Positions 12,686 through 24,650 of a stretch of 64,000 nt of DNA are shown here, one piece after another. Source of the stretch: Cunninghamella blakesleeana (taxonomy: Eukaryota > Mucoromycota > Mucoromycetes > Mucorales > Cunninghamellaceae); the NCBI GenBank assembly GCA_017871115.1, contig JAFCIZ010000001.1:372001-436000 (forward strand). Reading direction: 5' to 3'. The number at the start of each line of letters is the position of its first letter. The first letter of the stretch is position 1. A program made the translations under genes and the position numbers. The notes below the pieces were generated by a model, which did not search any database, had not been told where the DNA came from, and saw only the letters and a list, made by a program, of their open reading frames with translations.

Positions 12686-13256
12686 ACAATGTAAAATATA
12701 TTTATGTATATATATATAAAATTGCACTACAATTGAACCCTTTATTCATAATCCGATTAATGTTTGATTTTAATATAATGTAATTTCAATTGCATATGAA
12801 TCTATGCCTATCACACACACATACGCATGTATATATATATATAATATATCTCCAATATATTATTATTGTATATATATTATCATATGTAATTCATTATGTA
12901 TATATGTAGAATAATAAATAAATAATAATATGATAATATATCAATATATTATTTAAATAAATCTGAAAATTTTTTTGACTGAGATTTAAAATAAAATAGA
13001 ACAATAAAAAGGCACGTTTTATTTTTCTGAATTTGTATACTACTTCATTATTTTTCTCTCACTCTTTCACTCCTTTATTGTTTTTATTTTTTTTCTTGTC
13101 CTTTCTTTTTTTCTTATCTATACAATTTTTTTATAACCATTATATATTGTTTTTTTTTTTTTATCTTTATAAAATAATATACATTAATATATGAATCAAT
13201 TTTAACATAAATATATATAAATATACACATAGTTTCTTCTTTTTTTTTTTACTTAG

Positions 13257-16200
13257 ATGCGTACTAAACATCACTTGACAAATGAATTTGATTGGGATGA
13301 GTCTCATTATCAATATGGAGGAACCACCACTTTAACAACAACTACTAAATCACCTTCTCAACAACAAACCACCATCAATAGCACCACCAAAAAACCATAT
13401 TATAAAACAATTTTTAGTGACGACGAAGATGATCCTATTCCACCACCTATGACCACTACTGCATTACCAAAATGGATGTCACCTTCAGCCGTATCATTAA
13501 CACCTTCTACTACAGCCACTTATGTAGATCCTTTACTTAGTTCTGGTGCTTATCTTGTACACCAAGCAGAAAATGCTTTATCAACTTTAAAACATGTTGT
13601 AATGGAGGATGGTTGGAAAAAGGCTTTAAAACATAAGAGTGGTGTTGTAGTACATATGAAAAGTGGATTACATAAAAATGATAAAACTCCCATCTTTAAA
13701 GGTGAAGCAATTATCCAAGGCTTTTCTCCTCAATCTATCTTTTATGTTATTGGTATGAGAAAGCTTTGGGATGAACAGTAAGTAAATAAAATGAAATGAA
13801 ATAAATTTATAAATATATAAAGAATGTCGACGAGAGTGAAAAAGATAATAACTTTTTTATATTTTTATTTTTGATGGGTTAGATATGAAGATGGGAATTT
13901 AGTTGAAAATTTAAATGAAGCTACTTCACTTACGTATGAAGTTACAAAACCAACAGCAACATCAAAGTAAATAATTACTATTATATTATAAAAAAAAAAA
14001 AGCGGGGCAGTAATACCGCTTGATCTTTTTTTTTTTTTAAAAAAAAATCAACCCACGCTTTTTTTTACTCCCTTTTTTTTTAAAAAAAAAAACAAAAAAC
14101 AAAAAAAAAGCTCAATGTTAACGCCACGATATCACTATTTATCTTTATATACTTATTTAGATCAAGAGATTTTTCTTTAGTAGAAAGGATTGAATGTACA
14201 CAAAATGGGTCTATTATTTTCGTAGCAACTAGTGTAGAAACACCTAGAATTCCTCGTATCCATGGTAGAACAAGAGCTCAAATTAAAGTAATTTAAATAT
14301 TACTATAAATATATATATTTACACGGTTACATTTGATTTTATTTATTTATTATTATTTTTCATTATTATTTTTCATTATTATTTAATGGTTATTCTTAGT
14401 TACAAGGCTGGATTTTAGAACCTATTCGAGGCAATGTACCATCTACAAAAGTAACTTTTGTCATTCAAGAAAATATGAAAGGGTGGGTCCCAGGTTTTGC
14501 TAAAAAATCACTTGCTAGGCGCCCTTTAGTTATTGCATTAATCAATGATTATCTGCAAAAAAAATCAGATCGTATGAGAAGTCAGCAAAAATCATCTCTA
14601 TTATCTCCTTTTTCTCATGGCCATCAACAACAACGTCCCTCTATACATGGCCAATTGCTTAATCCTACTTCTTTACCATCTAAAGATTTATCTCAAAGAA
14701 ATAGGTAATATTAAATTATAATCATACCAATACATACATACATATATATATGATTAAAAATGATGATGAATTTACTGATTATTGATTCTTATTTATTATT
14801 TTTACTAGCCCAACTCCATCACCAACCCCATCTCAAAGATCTATTTTACTTGGTTCCAATGTATCTAATACGTCAGGAAAAAAAAGAATTACATTTGCAG
14901 AACAAAATACAACTTATCCTTCATCTAATACACATTATGAAGAAACATATCATCATAATCGACAACAGCAACAACAGCAGCAACAAGAAGGAAATAGAGA
15001 AATCATGTTACCAATATCCAACCAAAATGCTTATCCAACTACTACTACCACTACCACTACTGCTGCAGCCGCTGCTAATAATAATATCAATAATAGCAAC
15101 AACCAGCAGTATATAAATAGTAATCATGAATTACCTTTATTAACTCCTAATTCACCGCTCACCGCTTTATCTAATTCACTAATAGCTTCATCAAAGCAAC
15201 AACAACAACAACAACAACAATCTATAAAACCATCATCATCTTCGCAACGCCTTTATTCAGTAAATCGACATTCAAATAAAAAAATAGAATGTTTAAAACT
15301 AATCAAACAATTATCCAATTTCCCTGTTGGTTGGTCTTTCACTGAAGAAAAAAACGGTATACGATATTACTCTCATCAACATTATTCATATTTACGTTCA
15401 GATGGTATGATTTATGGTGGTTGGACCCCTGAACAGCTATGTTCTGTTATTCATTGTATTGGCGCCAGAAAAATTTGTAAGTATAATTTAAATAAGATAA
15501 AAAAAAAAACGGAAAAATATTATATAAATAGACAAATCCGTATATTCATGTACTCTTATTATTATTATTTAAAAAAAAAAAATACAGGGGATAAGCAATT
15601 TGAACATGGACAAGTATTGGAAAGATTTAGTCAAAAGGATTACCTTGTGAAATGGACATTAAAGGACCATCAGTCATTGACTGTGATCAGTACTATTGAT
15701 ACAGATACAAGTGTAGGTGCTATTTATACTGCTAGTACAAGTGTTGTCGATGACATATATAAAATAGAAGCTTTACCATTATCATCTCAGATACAATTAT
15801 ATGGATGGATCTTTGTACCAATAAGAAATACACAAGGTCATTACCAAGGGGTCCAAGCTAGTATGATTATGGATCAAGATATGAATCATCATAAAAACAA
15901 TAGTGGTATAATGAATGGGTTAATACAATATCTATCACAACACGGATGCCCACCCTATATTAGAAGAGTAGCAGGGAAAATCATTCATGAATCATTCAGT
16001 TTAGAAAAGGGGTATGAAATGAGTTATATCGTCAAACATGAACCTTCTTCCAATTATAAAGCAAGGAAATCGAACCCTGAAAAAAATTGGTGTACTGATT
16101 TACGTATTGATCCTTCCAAACAATTCGCCCTAGGTTTTGATTTGCGTATCGCACCTTCTCATGGTATACGTGTGGAATTATCTGAAACCATCATTAAAGT

Positions 16201-16980
16201 ATTTACTACTACAGCTGATTTAGAAGGAAAACAAATCTCTCTTCATCTTGCTCCTTCTTCTTTTGGAAAAGTTACTTATAATGATACAACTATGTTTTAT
16301 ATAAAAGGTAAAATAATATATTTAATAGACAAATAAGGGGTATTTTTTTATTCACATATATCTGTATTGTTTGTGTGTATAAATAGACACTAATAATAAT
16401 AATGCAAAGAAAAATGACGATCTTGATAATGTTCATATTGAAAAAAATACTCAAAATAATAAAGTACAACCATCTTTCCCATCAACCCCTACGCTATCAC
16501 AAGGTGACCATATTATAAAAGATGAAACTTTAACAACATCACCATCGTCGCCATCATCGCCATCTAAAACCTCAAACATACATGAGCATGCTAAAGATCA
16601 ACAAGACCAAGACCAAAAGAAAGAGCAAAAACAAGAGCAACAACGACCTATATCTTCATCATCGCATATTTCATTTAATCATTTACAAATACCTGATGGT
16701 TATATGATTGTACCACAAAATCATGTAAGTCCATTATTTTTAAAACACAAAAATAAATAATAAACAAATAGATGCATCGTACATATACAAGCCAATTATA
16801 TATATTAACCATACTTACCTTTATATATATATTTATATATTACAATAGAATAATATTAACAACAATAATAATATTTTGATTTTATCGGAAGATTTAACAT
16901 TTAATGGACAACAGTTAGCTATTATGTTTTTGGCAATGGTTATTAGTTACTATATGGGCAAATTTGCTTGCCAATGCTAA
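13257..16980 (+). CDS. Tandem START-domain protein with C-terminal membrane anchor
   Basis: Eight exons (13257-13777, 13883-13966, 14161-14287, 14400-14704, 14809-15476, 15588-16307, 16387-16724, 16849-16980) encode 964 aa. Two START-like lipid-binding domains are visible: residues about 97-302, ending in the helix GWVPGFAKKSLARRPL, and about 505-740, with GWTPEQLC and the GWIFVPIR strand. A long Gln/Asn/Thr/Ala-rich linker separates them. After the second domain comes a Ser/Pro/Gln-rich spacer. The last 40 residues contain one hydrophobic helix (about 944-960) and end KFACQC, so the protein is likely tail-anchored with its lipid-binding modules in the cytosol. START domains carry sterols, phospholipids or ceramides. 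By analogy with the yeast Lam/Ysp proteins, which have two StARkin domains and a membrane anchor, I infer lipid transfer at a membrane contact site. No GRAM domain is visible. Confidence 0.82.
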
Positions 16981-18468
16981 AAAAGGAAAAATACAAGAAC
17001 ACTGAACAGGGATGTGTTGATCACATCAATCTTATTTTAATTTATTTATTTATTTATAATTTACGTATTTCTCTATTTTATTTTCTTATACACTCTAAAT
17101 GTAAACAATATAATATTTAATAACTATATTTTTATTTTATTTTTTTAATGAAATAATATAAATCAAACAATAATTTTTAAAAGATAACACATTTAACAAA
17201 CAAAAAAAAAATCCCTTCTTCTCACGAAGAAAAATTATATATTAAAAAACAATTTTGTTACACGATCTTTAACAATTATCTACACAATGCATTGTGGCTG
17301 AAGTTTAAACACGTACGTAATTACGCTTTTTTTTATAATTAATGATTATTGCGTATGTAACTAAATATTAAATAGAAATATAGATATATTGGTATTTAAC
17401 ATGAAATGATGATTGATACATGCTATTTTTTATTTTTATTTTTTGCTTTTAAAAGTAACTTTATAAATTAATTAATAAAACATTTAGTATGAATTTTATT
17501 TTTATTTTTTTTCCTAATATATTTGAAATACTTAGTTACACCAAATGGAAAAAGTTTATTTTATTTATTATATATTTATGTTATTTCTACTTACTTATTT
17601 GTTATAATATCCGTTTTTATAAAAGAAAAGTGTTATAATAAAAGTAAATGGATGACTTTTATTTGGTTATACAAATATTCATTATGTAAAAAAAAAAAAA
17701 AAAAAATCTTTTTTCTTGAAAACAAATCATGTATTCCATTAACTTCATTTACATACGTAATTTTTTTTTTTTTTTTTTTAAAGTTTTGCCAATCAAGTAG
17801 CACAATATTTTTATTTTTTAGGGAAAAAAAAAAAAACGTAAAAGTGTGTGCTTATAATGCGACAAACATATTTGTTTATTTATTTCGTATGATTTTCTGG
17901 TGTTTTTATTCTAGTACATCTTTTAATTACTTATAAATAATAAAATTTAAGGTTGATTTGTATTTATGTATTCATGTATATATCTTTATATCTATTAGTT
18001 AAAATAAAATAGCGTATTTCAGTTATATTAAAATATATCACAATCCTTGATTTAAAATAAACTGATCCACCGAAAAAATTAGCTTTAATCGGCATTTATT
18101 TTATTTTGGTAGACGCGCGATTTGACCGGTGGCACAAATCACCGTTATTCATCTCTACAGCTAAAGAGTAAATGCAACTGCAAAGATCATTTAAAAAAGC
18201 AGTATTTTTGTGTAGCTGTTTTATATGAGAAATGACTTAATTGATAATGACCTTACAAATAAATGGCAAAAAAAAAAAAAAACGCCAATTAAAATTAACG
18301 GGGCTAAAGTTTAAAAAGTATATTTAAGCCTTTTTTTTTCTCATTCCAACTTTCTCTTTTTCTTTCTCGTTTATTTATATAAATACTCATAAAAGCATTG
18401 CTTTTTTATTTATTTATTTATAAATTAATAGCAAACCCAATTCATAAAAGTTGATTAATCTGTAAAGA
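16981..18468. other. Intergenic upstream of the Cys-rich gene
   Basis: About 1.5 kb. The left part is 3' flank of the START gene. The frame open at 17523-17936 is Phe/Lys/Tyr homopolymer reading through A and T tracts and is not credible. The right part holds a less AT-rich patch near 18110-18190 with a CGGTG..CACCG dyad, and a TATA-like element at 18319-18328. Confidence 0.5.
18319..18328 (+). promoter_or_regulatory. TATA-like element of the Cys-rich gene
   Basis: TATATTTAAG lies 141 bases before the ATG at 18469 and is followed by a C/T-rich stretch (about 18331-18370), a common layout for fungal core promoters. Confidence 0.35.
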
Positions 18469-20974
18469 ATGCTTGGTCTCACTAAAGCTATTTCAAAAAA
18501 CCTTAACGGTACAAGTAATGGTGAAGGTGTATATGAATGGAGAAATAATAACTATGGTAATGCTATCTTGAAAATGGACCCAGTAGATGAACCTATTGAA
18601 AGCATTTGTGAACAACAAAAAAAGGATCTTGTTGAAGGTAGCCCTTATATAGAATTATTTCGATTTCCTTCCGGTATGTACGTTCATTCCGTGGCTGATG
18701 ATGTTCCAAACGTTGAAGTATGTACACATAATGACGGAACAAGTCGTTCTAAAGTTCATATGGCAAGGTAATTTATATTTATATAAAATAATAATGATAA
18801 TAATACTTATTTCTCCTTTTTTTTTTTTTTTTTCTAAATAGTGATTTTGTTGGTATTGCCGAAAAATCCCTTGTTGTTAAACCACGTATGTTTGAAGGTA
18901 TCAGTCAAGGTACCATGTTACAAGGTCCAAAAGCTATTTTAAATGTTGTCTCCAATTATTTAGGAATCAAATCCTCCCCCCGTCGTCTTCGTATCTTTTT
19001 ACAAGGCTCCGGTATATGGTTTGGTAATTTCCTTTACAGTTACGATACTGAATTCAAAAAGTTCCATGGAGGTAAGTCATTTTAATATATTTATATAATG
19101 CAAAACTATATATGATTCGTTTTTTTATTTAAAAAATCAAATTAAAACTTTTTTTTTTTTGATAATCATAAATATTAGGTATGATTAAGTGTGGAGGTGA
19201 ACAAGATGGAAAAGTCTGCGCAATCTGTGCAGGTATGTTGTATTCTGAACAACTTGGAGGTGGATCTTATTATCAATCTCAATTATCTTTTGTATGGGAT
19301 GCTGCTTTAAACTTGGCTTTAAACAAAGGTGCTGCAGATGATGCTGCTAAATTCATGTATTTTGTGTCTGTCCTTCTCCATGTGGGTGAATGTGAAACTG
19401 GGTTCAAAGGAAATAAAATTGCTAAAATTTTAAATGAATTGTTCCGTGATTCATCAAGAAAGCTTTACTTTGAAAGTGTCCCCAAGATTTGTACTGTCAT
19501 GGTGGCTACTGTAATCCATGGTCTGGTGTCAGATAAATCACGAGATGATGTGATGAAGATTGTGGAACCTATGTTGCAACATGAATTGACACTTCGCCAA
19601 CTACTTATTATTTTGGGGGCTGCAGTATGGCGTTGCGAATTGGTACCTAATTTGATCAAGATTGGCGATCGCTGCAAGCCAGGTATACGTTATAAAATAA
19701 AAACAAACAGGAGAAAAAAAAAAGTTATATATAGGCATATAAATCTCAAATACTAATCAATATTTTATTATTATTATTATTATTACTATTACTATTATTA
19801 TTATCTACTTTATTAAGGCAAATGTCCTTGTGGCCAATTAACGCGTGCTGGTAAATCTCAATTACCTCGTTTCTTGGTTCGTATCGAAACTAATTTCAAC
19901 GCATGTGTAGTGGACACATTTACGTTATGTGGTGAATGCCATAGCAAGGCTGGAAGTTATCAAGTATTATCTCATGTATGGGATAGTTCGGCAGGAGATA
20001 TTCAATCTACTACATCTGATGTCAGATGGAGTTATGGAGCAATTTGGTCAGGTAAACAAAATACAAAAACAAAGGAACAGTAACAAAATTAATAATACCA
20101 AAAAAAAAAACATTAATTATAGATTGGTGAGTTAATTGGTTATTATTTTTTTTCTATTATTAGTTGTACTTTGTGGTGCAGGCTATTACTGGGTGGATTC
20201 ATTGTGCTATAATAAGAATCCAGAACTTGAAAAAGAAGCAATTAGTATTGGTCAAGTTTACCGAAGCGCTTTGCAAGTGGTCTCAGTGTATTTACCAACA
20301 GGTTTTGGCAGTACTCTTTGGTGTGATCGACTTTGGCCTGTGTATGAAACAGTATGTATTAAAGAAATATATGTTTGTATAAGTCTAAAAAATAATTGAT
20401 GATGGCTTTTAAATTCATTTTCTTTAATTTCTATTTTTTTTATATATATTAAAAGTATACAGCAAATCGTTTACTTGTATGGGTCTTCAACCAAGAAGCA
20501 CTTGTAGAATGTAAAGCACTTAGAAAACTTAGACAAGAAGGAAAATATGCCCAGCTTCGGACTCTTCTCTTCTCATTAGATTGTGAAAGTCAAAAGGCTA
20601 AGAATACCGTATTGGATTTAGTAGACACGTTTGATAAAGATGGCTGTGTTGAATTGGCAGTTGGTGCCCTCCTTAAGGGAAAACGAACTGCAATGGTTGG
20701 CTTCCGTTTGTTCCCTATTCCTCAATCTTTTACATTGGATAGCTACGATGCTGATTTTAATTTGATAAAGGCTTATAGGGATCCAAATGGATTGAAGTTT
20801 AAAGGTGTCAAGGTAAATAGATGTAATGGCCAAATGGAAGTCTACTTACCAAATGGTGACGAATATGTACTTGCCGAATGTAGTGAAGATGGCGATGTTT
20901 TACAATGTAACACAGTCCGTAGTGTTAAAACTGTGGATGAACGTGCTGAAGAAAGAGATGTTGTTATTAGTTAA
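18469..20974 (+). CDS. Unrecognised Cys-rich 657-aa protein
   Basis: Six exons (18469-18767, 18842-19071, 19179-19682, 19818-20051, 20164-20351, 20456-20974) encode 657 aa. I cannot match it to a family. It has no signal peptide, no clear membrane segment and almost none of the Asn/Gln runs common in its neighbours, so it looks like a compact folded protein. Two Cys clusters suggest metal sites: C181-x8-C190-x2-C193 in exon 3, and C347-x-C349 followed by C374 and C382-x2-C385-H386 across exons 3 and 4. The second has the spacing of a zinc ribbon. The middle (about 206-340) is strongly helical, with Ala/Leu-rich segments. The last 100 residues are beta-rich with many Gly and Asp turns. Good codon use, consistent splicing and a TATA-like upstream element suggest an expressed gene. 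Function is unknown. Confidence 0.85.
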
Positions 20975-21757
20975 AATTCTTTTATATAATTTTTTTTTTA
21001 AAAAAGCAAAAGAAATAACAAAAAAAAACTTTCATCATCAATTATTTTATATACTTTAATAAATCATAATACTTTAGAAATTCATCCATTCCAAAAAATA
21101 AGAAATAATAATAAAAAACCTTGGGTACATAAAAGTATTTAAAAAGTAAAAAAGACTACCCATATTATAAACTAGCAAGTATAGGTAGATTGAGTTTTAA
21201 AAGTTATCATTTTGTAATATCAAACCCTTTTCGAATATAAATTTTCTTTCATATTTTGATAAATTTTAAATAAAACACCATTTAAATATCCAGCTCTTTA
21301 ATTTTTTTTTTTTTTTCTCATTCATTCTTTTTTTTAGGTCGCTAAGAGTTGGATGATGAAAAGTGAACAACAAACCATTATTTTAAGTGACGCCTGAGAA
21401 AAAAAAGCTGCGGATTTCCTTTTATGGGACTACAGAATCTCATAAATTTATTTCCTAATAAAAAAATTAGAGCAGAATTACCTAGTGTGCATAAAGTTGA
21501 AGTAAATCGAAAACAAAAAAAAATTAACGAATACGTATAAAAAATAAACAACATTATAAAAATAATAATGCCTTAGAAGTTTATTCATTATTTTAATAGG
21601 AAAAAAGAGAGAGATAATGCTAGCAATAATGTATACAAAAAAAAAAGAAAAAAAAATATAATGAACATGAAAATAAAAAACACATAAAATAAAATATAAT
21701 AACAATAATAATGATATGATAATAAAGTAATAATAAAAATGTATAAATAAAAAAAAC
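20975..21757. other. Convergent 3' intergenic region
   Basis: Tail-to-tail spacer between the Cys-rich gene and the ankyrin gene. It is AT-rich with T tracts near 21302-21316. No gene is seen; the minus-strand frame 21478-21777 is a Phe/Tyr/Ile-rich reading of A/T tracts. Confidence 0.5.
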
Positions 21758-23060
21758 TCATTTTTTTTCTTGTACACCTAATTCTCGTATTTTAGCAATG
21801 AGACCATCCAGATCATCCCGTATTTGATTTGAAGTATCATCTACACCTAGATTTGATAGTTGATCAGTAATAGATGATATTGTATCGTTTAGATGTTCAT
21901 CATTTCCCGCTTTGCTGAATAAATGCTCAGACAATCCATAATAAGATGATGATGGTATTTTTGATTGTATTGTACTTGTAGTCAGATGTTTATTTGCTAA
22001 ATGTTCTATTAACACTTGAGTAATCTATATATTTACAAGAAATAGAGAAGAAAAAACAAAAATAATGATAAATTAATAAACCATATTTTCATTCTCTTCC
22101 TCTCTCACTATATATATATATAACTTACCGATAATAAATCCTGATATTCCTTTGTATCTCTTTCTGATAAATGATCGTAGGTGTTGTTGTCCATACTCGA
22201 AGGTAATTGTTTAAGATTATCTAACTTTAGTTTTGCTATTAATAGTGGTGTCAATCGAAAAGGATCTGATGTTGGTATAATGGCCCCTTTTTATATAATA
22301 AAACTATAAAATATTAATTTCTTATTATATAATAAAATAAAAACAATTCATTTATATTCTATATAATTCTCCATATACTCACATACATAAGCACCCTCAC
22401 TTTCTTTTTTATACCAATTATTTTACTTTATTTTTACCTTCTTCTAGTAATACAATGATACAATGATAATTTCCATTTAATACAGCTATGAATAATATAT
22501 AATAGTAATATTAGTAATAAAATATCAAATAAAGTATTAGACTCAACTTTTCTTTGTTATTGTTTTATATGGTTACTAATCAAAAGTATTTAAATAACTA
22601 ACCAATATGCATTGGCTTTAAACCATCAATATCCCCTACACCGTTATTTACATCAGCTCCTTGTTTAATTAGTAGTCGTACAATATCTGCTGCTTCTTTT
22701 GAATCATCTTTTCTACTACAAGCTATATGTAAAGGTGTTCGAAGGTATATATCACGAATAGTATCAGGATTAAGTGTGGTATCAGATAAAAATATTGCTT
22801 TTACTAAATAAAACATAATAAGTATAAAGATAAAAATAAAAAAAAATAAAAAAGGGAAAAAGATTGATCAAAAAAAATGCAGCTATTTACTTTATATTGG
22901 TTTATTGATTCTATTTTATTTATTTACCATCATCTAGAGATTTACGTGCACAAGCTTCTAGTAATAAAGCTTCGATAGGTGATAAATCTAATAAATCGCG
23001 TAATGGACTGGTGTGTTGCTTGGGTCGCGATTTACCAATTTTATTCCTTTCAATAGGCAT
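21758..23060 (-). CDS. Ankyrin-repeat protein
   Basis: Five exons in transcription order, 23060-22928, 22803-22603, 22485-22438, 22286-22129 and 22024-21758, give 268 aa. The ATG at 23060 starts MPIERNKIGKSRPKQHTSP. Ankyrin repeats occupy about residues 25-150: the RTPLHIACSR helix-turn, the DIVRLLIKQGADVN helix, the LKPMHIAVLNGNYHCI repeat with its VLLEEGA helix, and a degenerate FRLTPLLIAKLKL repeat. The C-terminus (about 195-268) is polar and helical with DQLSNLGVD and ends RELGVQEKK. The short size and small repeat block resemble ANKRD54-type adaptors, but that link is weak. It is likely a protein-binding scaffold. It is divergent from the gene at 24651 across 1.6 kb. Confidence 0.85.
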
Positions 23061-24650
23061 CCAGTATTTTTATTATTACTTTCACTATTTTTTTTTTTAT
23101 TATTGTTATTGTTGTTAAAATAAATAAAAAATAAATAGGAAAGAAAGACAAAGAAAAAGAAAGAAAAAAGAAATTATTTTTTTGCACACTTGAAAAAAAT
23201 TAAAAGCATTTTCAAATCCCGCCATCAATTTTTTTTTTGAAATAGTTATAGTTGGCATAAATTTCTAGTTATTATACATTTTCATAAAAAAATGAGCATC
23301 TGTGTTTTTATTTATCGAAAACTAATCAATTAAAAAAAATAGAAATTTGAATATAATTTTATTATTATTGTCATTATTATTTTCCTTGCTTATGAATAAA
23401 AAGAAAATCATTCTTTTCTCTCAGTCTCCCCTTTTTTTTTCAATTAAAAAAAGAATTATATTTAGAAAGGCATTTTTTATAATCCATTTTATTAATGATG
23501 ATATCCATAATTACTATGAAAGAACCTTGTGATCATTTGAGGAATTTATGGAGCAACAATTATCATTTTTCTTCTTAAATAACTTGGTGTGTGCAATTTT
23601 TTTAAATATATATATTAAGTAAAAATTGATTTAATTAGGAAATTATCTTTTTTTTTATATATATATATATAATAAGGGTCGCATTTAATTGAATGACAAT
23701 GAAAAAAGAAAAATATACATAGCCAATCAATCATGTTTTTTATTAATTCAGGTGATGAAGGAAAAAGAGGTTACTATGAACTATTTTTTTCTTCTTTCGA
23801 AAATCATGCTTTATTCACAATGTTTATTATTCTATTTATTAAATAATAAATGATCTAATCAATAATTAAAAATTAAAAATAAATCTAGATATTTTTTCTT
23901 TGAGAGACTATAATAATTTAAAAACCAACGCAAGTTATCATCACATCGAATGTAATTGTGTTGACGATCTACAATGATGATCTACCTAATTATACCTTGA
24001 TGTATACGTATTTTTTGATGATCCATTATATAATCTTTTTTGATTTTAATTGGAAAAAAAAATAAAAATAAATAAATGGAAAATAATCATAATCATAATG
24101 ATATATATATATATGGTTGAAAAAGAGAAAAAGAGAGAGAGAGAATAAAGCATAGTTAGTATATACATTTTAAAAAAAAGGATGATATATCAACACCCAC
24201 CTATTAGAACATCGGGTTTTTAAATAATGATTTTGGCGAAAATTACTAGATATAGTTATTCAAAAGAAAAGGAGTTAAAGCAAAAAAAAAAATTCAGAAT
24301 TTTAACTCTCACTTATCCTTATCATCACATGGAGGTATTCGGTTTCGGATACGGATTCCTTTTGATAGGTCTTTCTTTTTTTTTAATGCATCATCGCATC
24401 GCCCCTTGAATAATATTATCATATTTCTCTCATATTATTTAAAAGAAAAAAAGAAAAAAAAAAAAAAAGATCGACGCTGGTTAAACATTCTCTTTCACTT
24501 TCTTTTGTGTTTTATCACTTTTTTTTTTTATATATAATCTTCTATTTTTTTTTCTCTTTTCTTTTCTTTTTTTCTCTTATTTTTTTCTTCTTTTCTTTTT
24601 TTCTATCATTAATTTTATTATATTATTATTACGTACTACAATATTTTAGT
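23061..24650. other. Divergent intergenic region with CGG triplets
   Basis: About 1.6 kb of AT-rich DNA between two divergent genes. Notable are three CGG triplets at 6-base spacing (24340-24354), two GATCTAC copies 13 bases apart (23966-23985), and a GA-rich patch near 24121-24146. The frames at 23347-23532 and 24227-24409 are short, low-complexity and not supported. Confidence 0.5.

Larger units (their letters stand above)
10689..13256. other. Long divergent intergenic region
   Basis: About 2.6 kb between the MYND gene (leftward) and the START gene (rightward). It is mostly A/T tracts, including a T26 run at 12660-12685 and A-rich blocks near 10791-10810. Visible structure is a 10-bp tandem repeat at 12461-12480 and a possible two-exon 60-codon ORF at 11825-12089, reported separately. 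No confident gene was found. Confidence 0.5.

Noticed and set aside
17523..17936. 137-codon open frame between the START and Cys-rich genes
   Set aside because: Composition is Phe/Tyr/Lys from T and A runs, with no domain or splice support.
23347..23532. 61-codon frame upstream of the ankyrin gene
   Set aside because: Non-ATG start, low complexity, no splicing partners.
24507..24650. Upstream extension of the 251-aa protein
   Set aside because: Reads as poly-Phe through a pyrimidine tract and has no upstream support; more likely promoter or leader.
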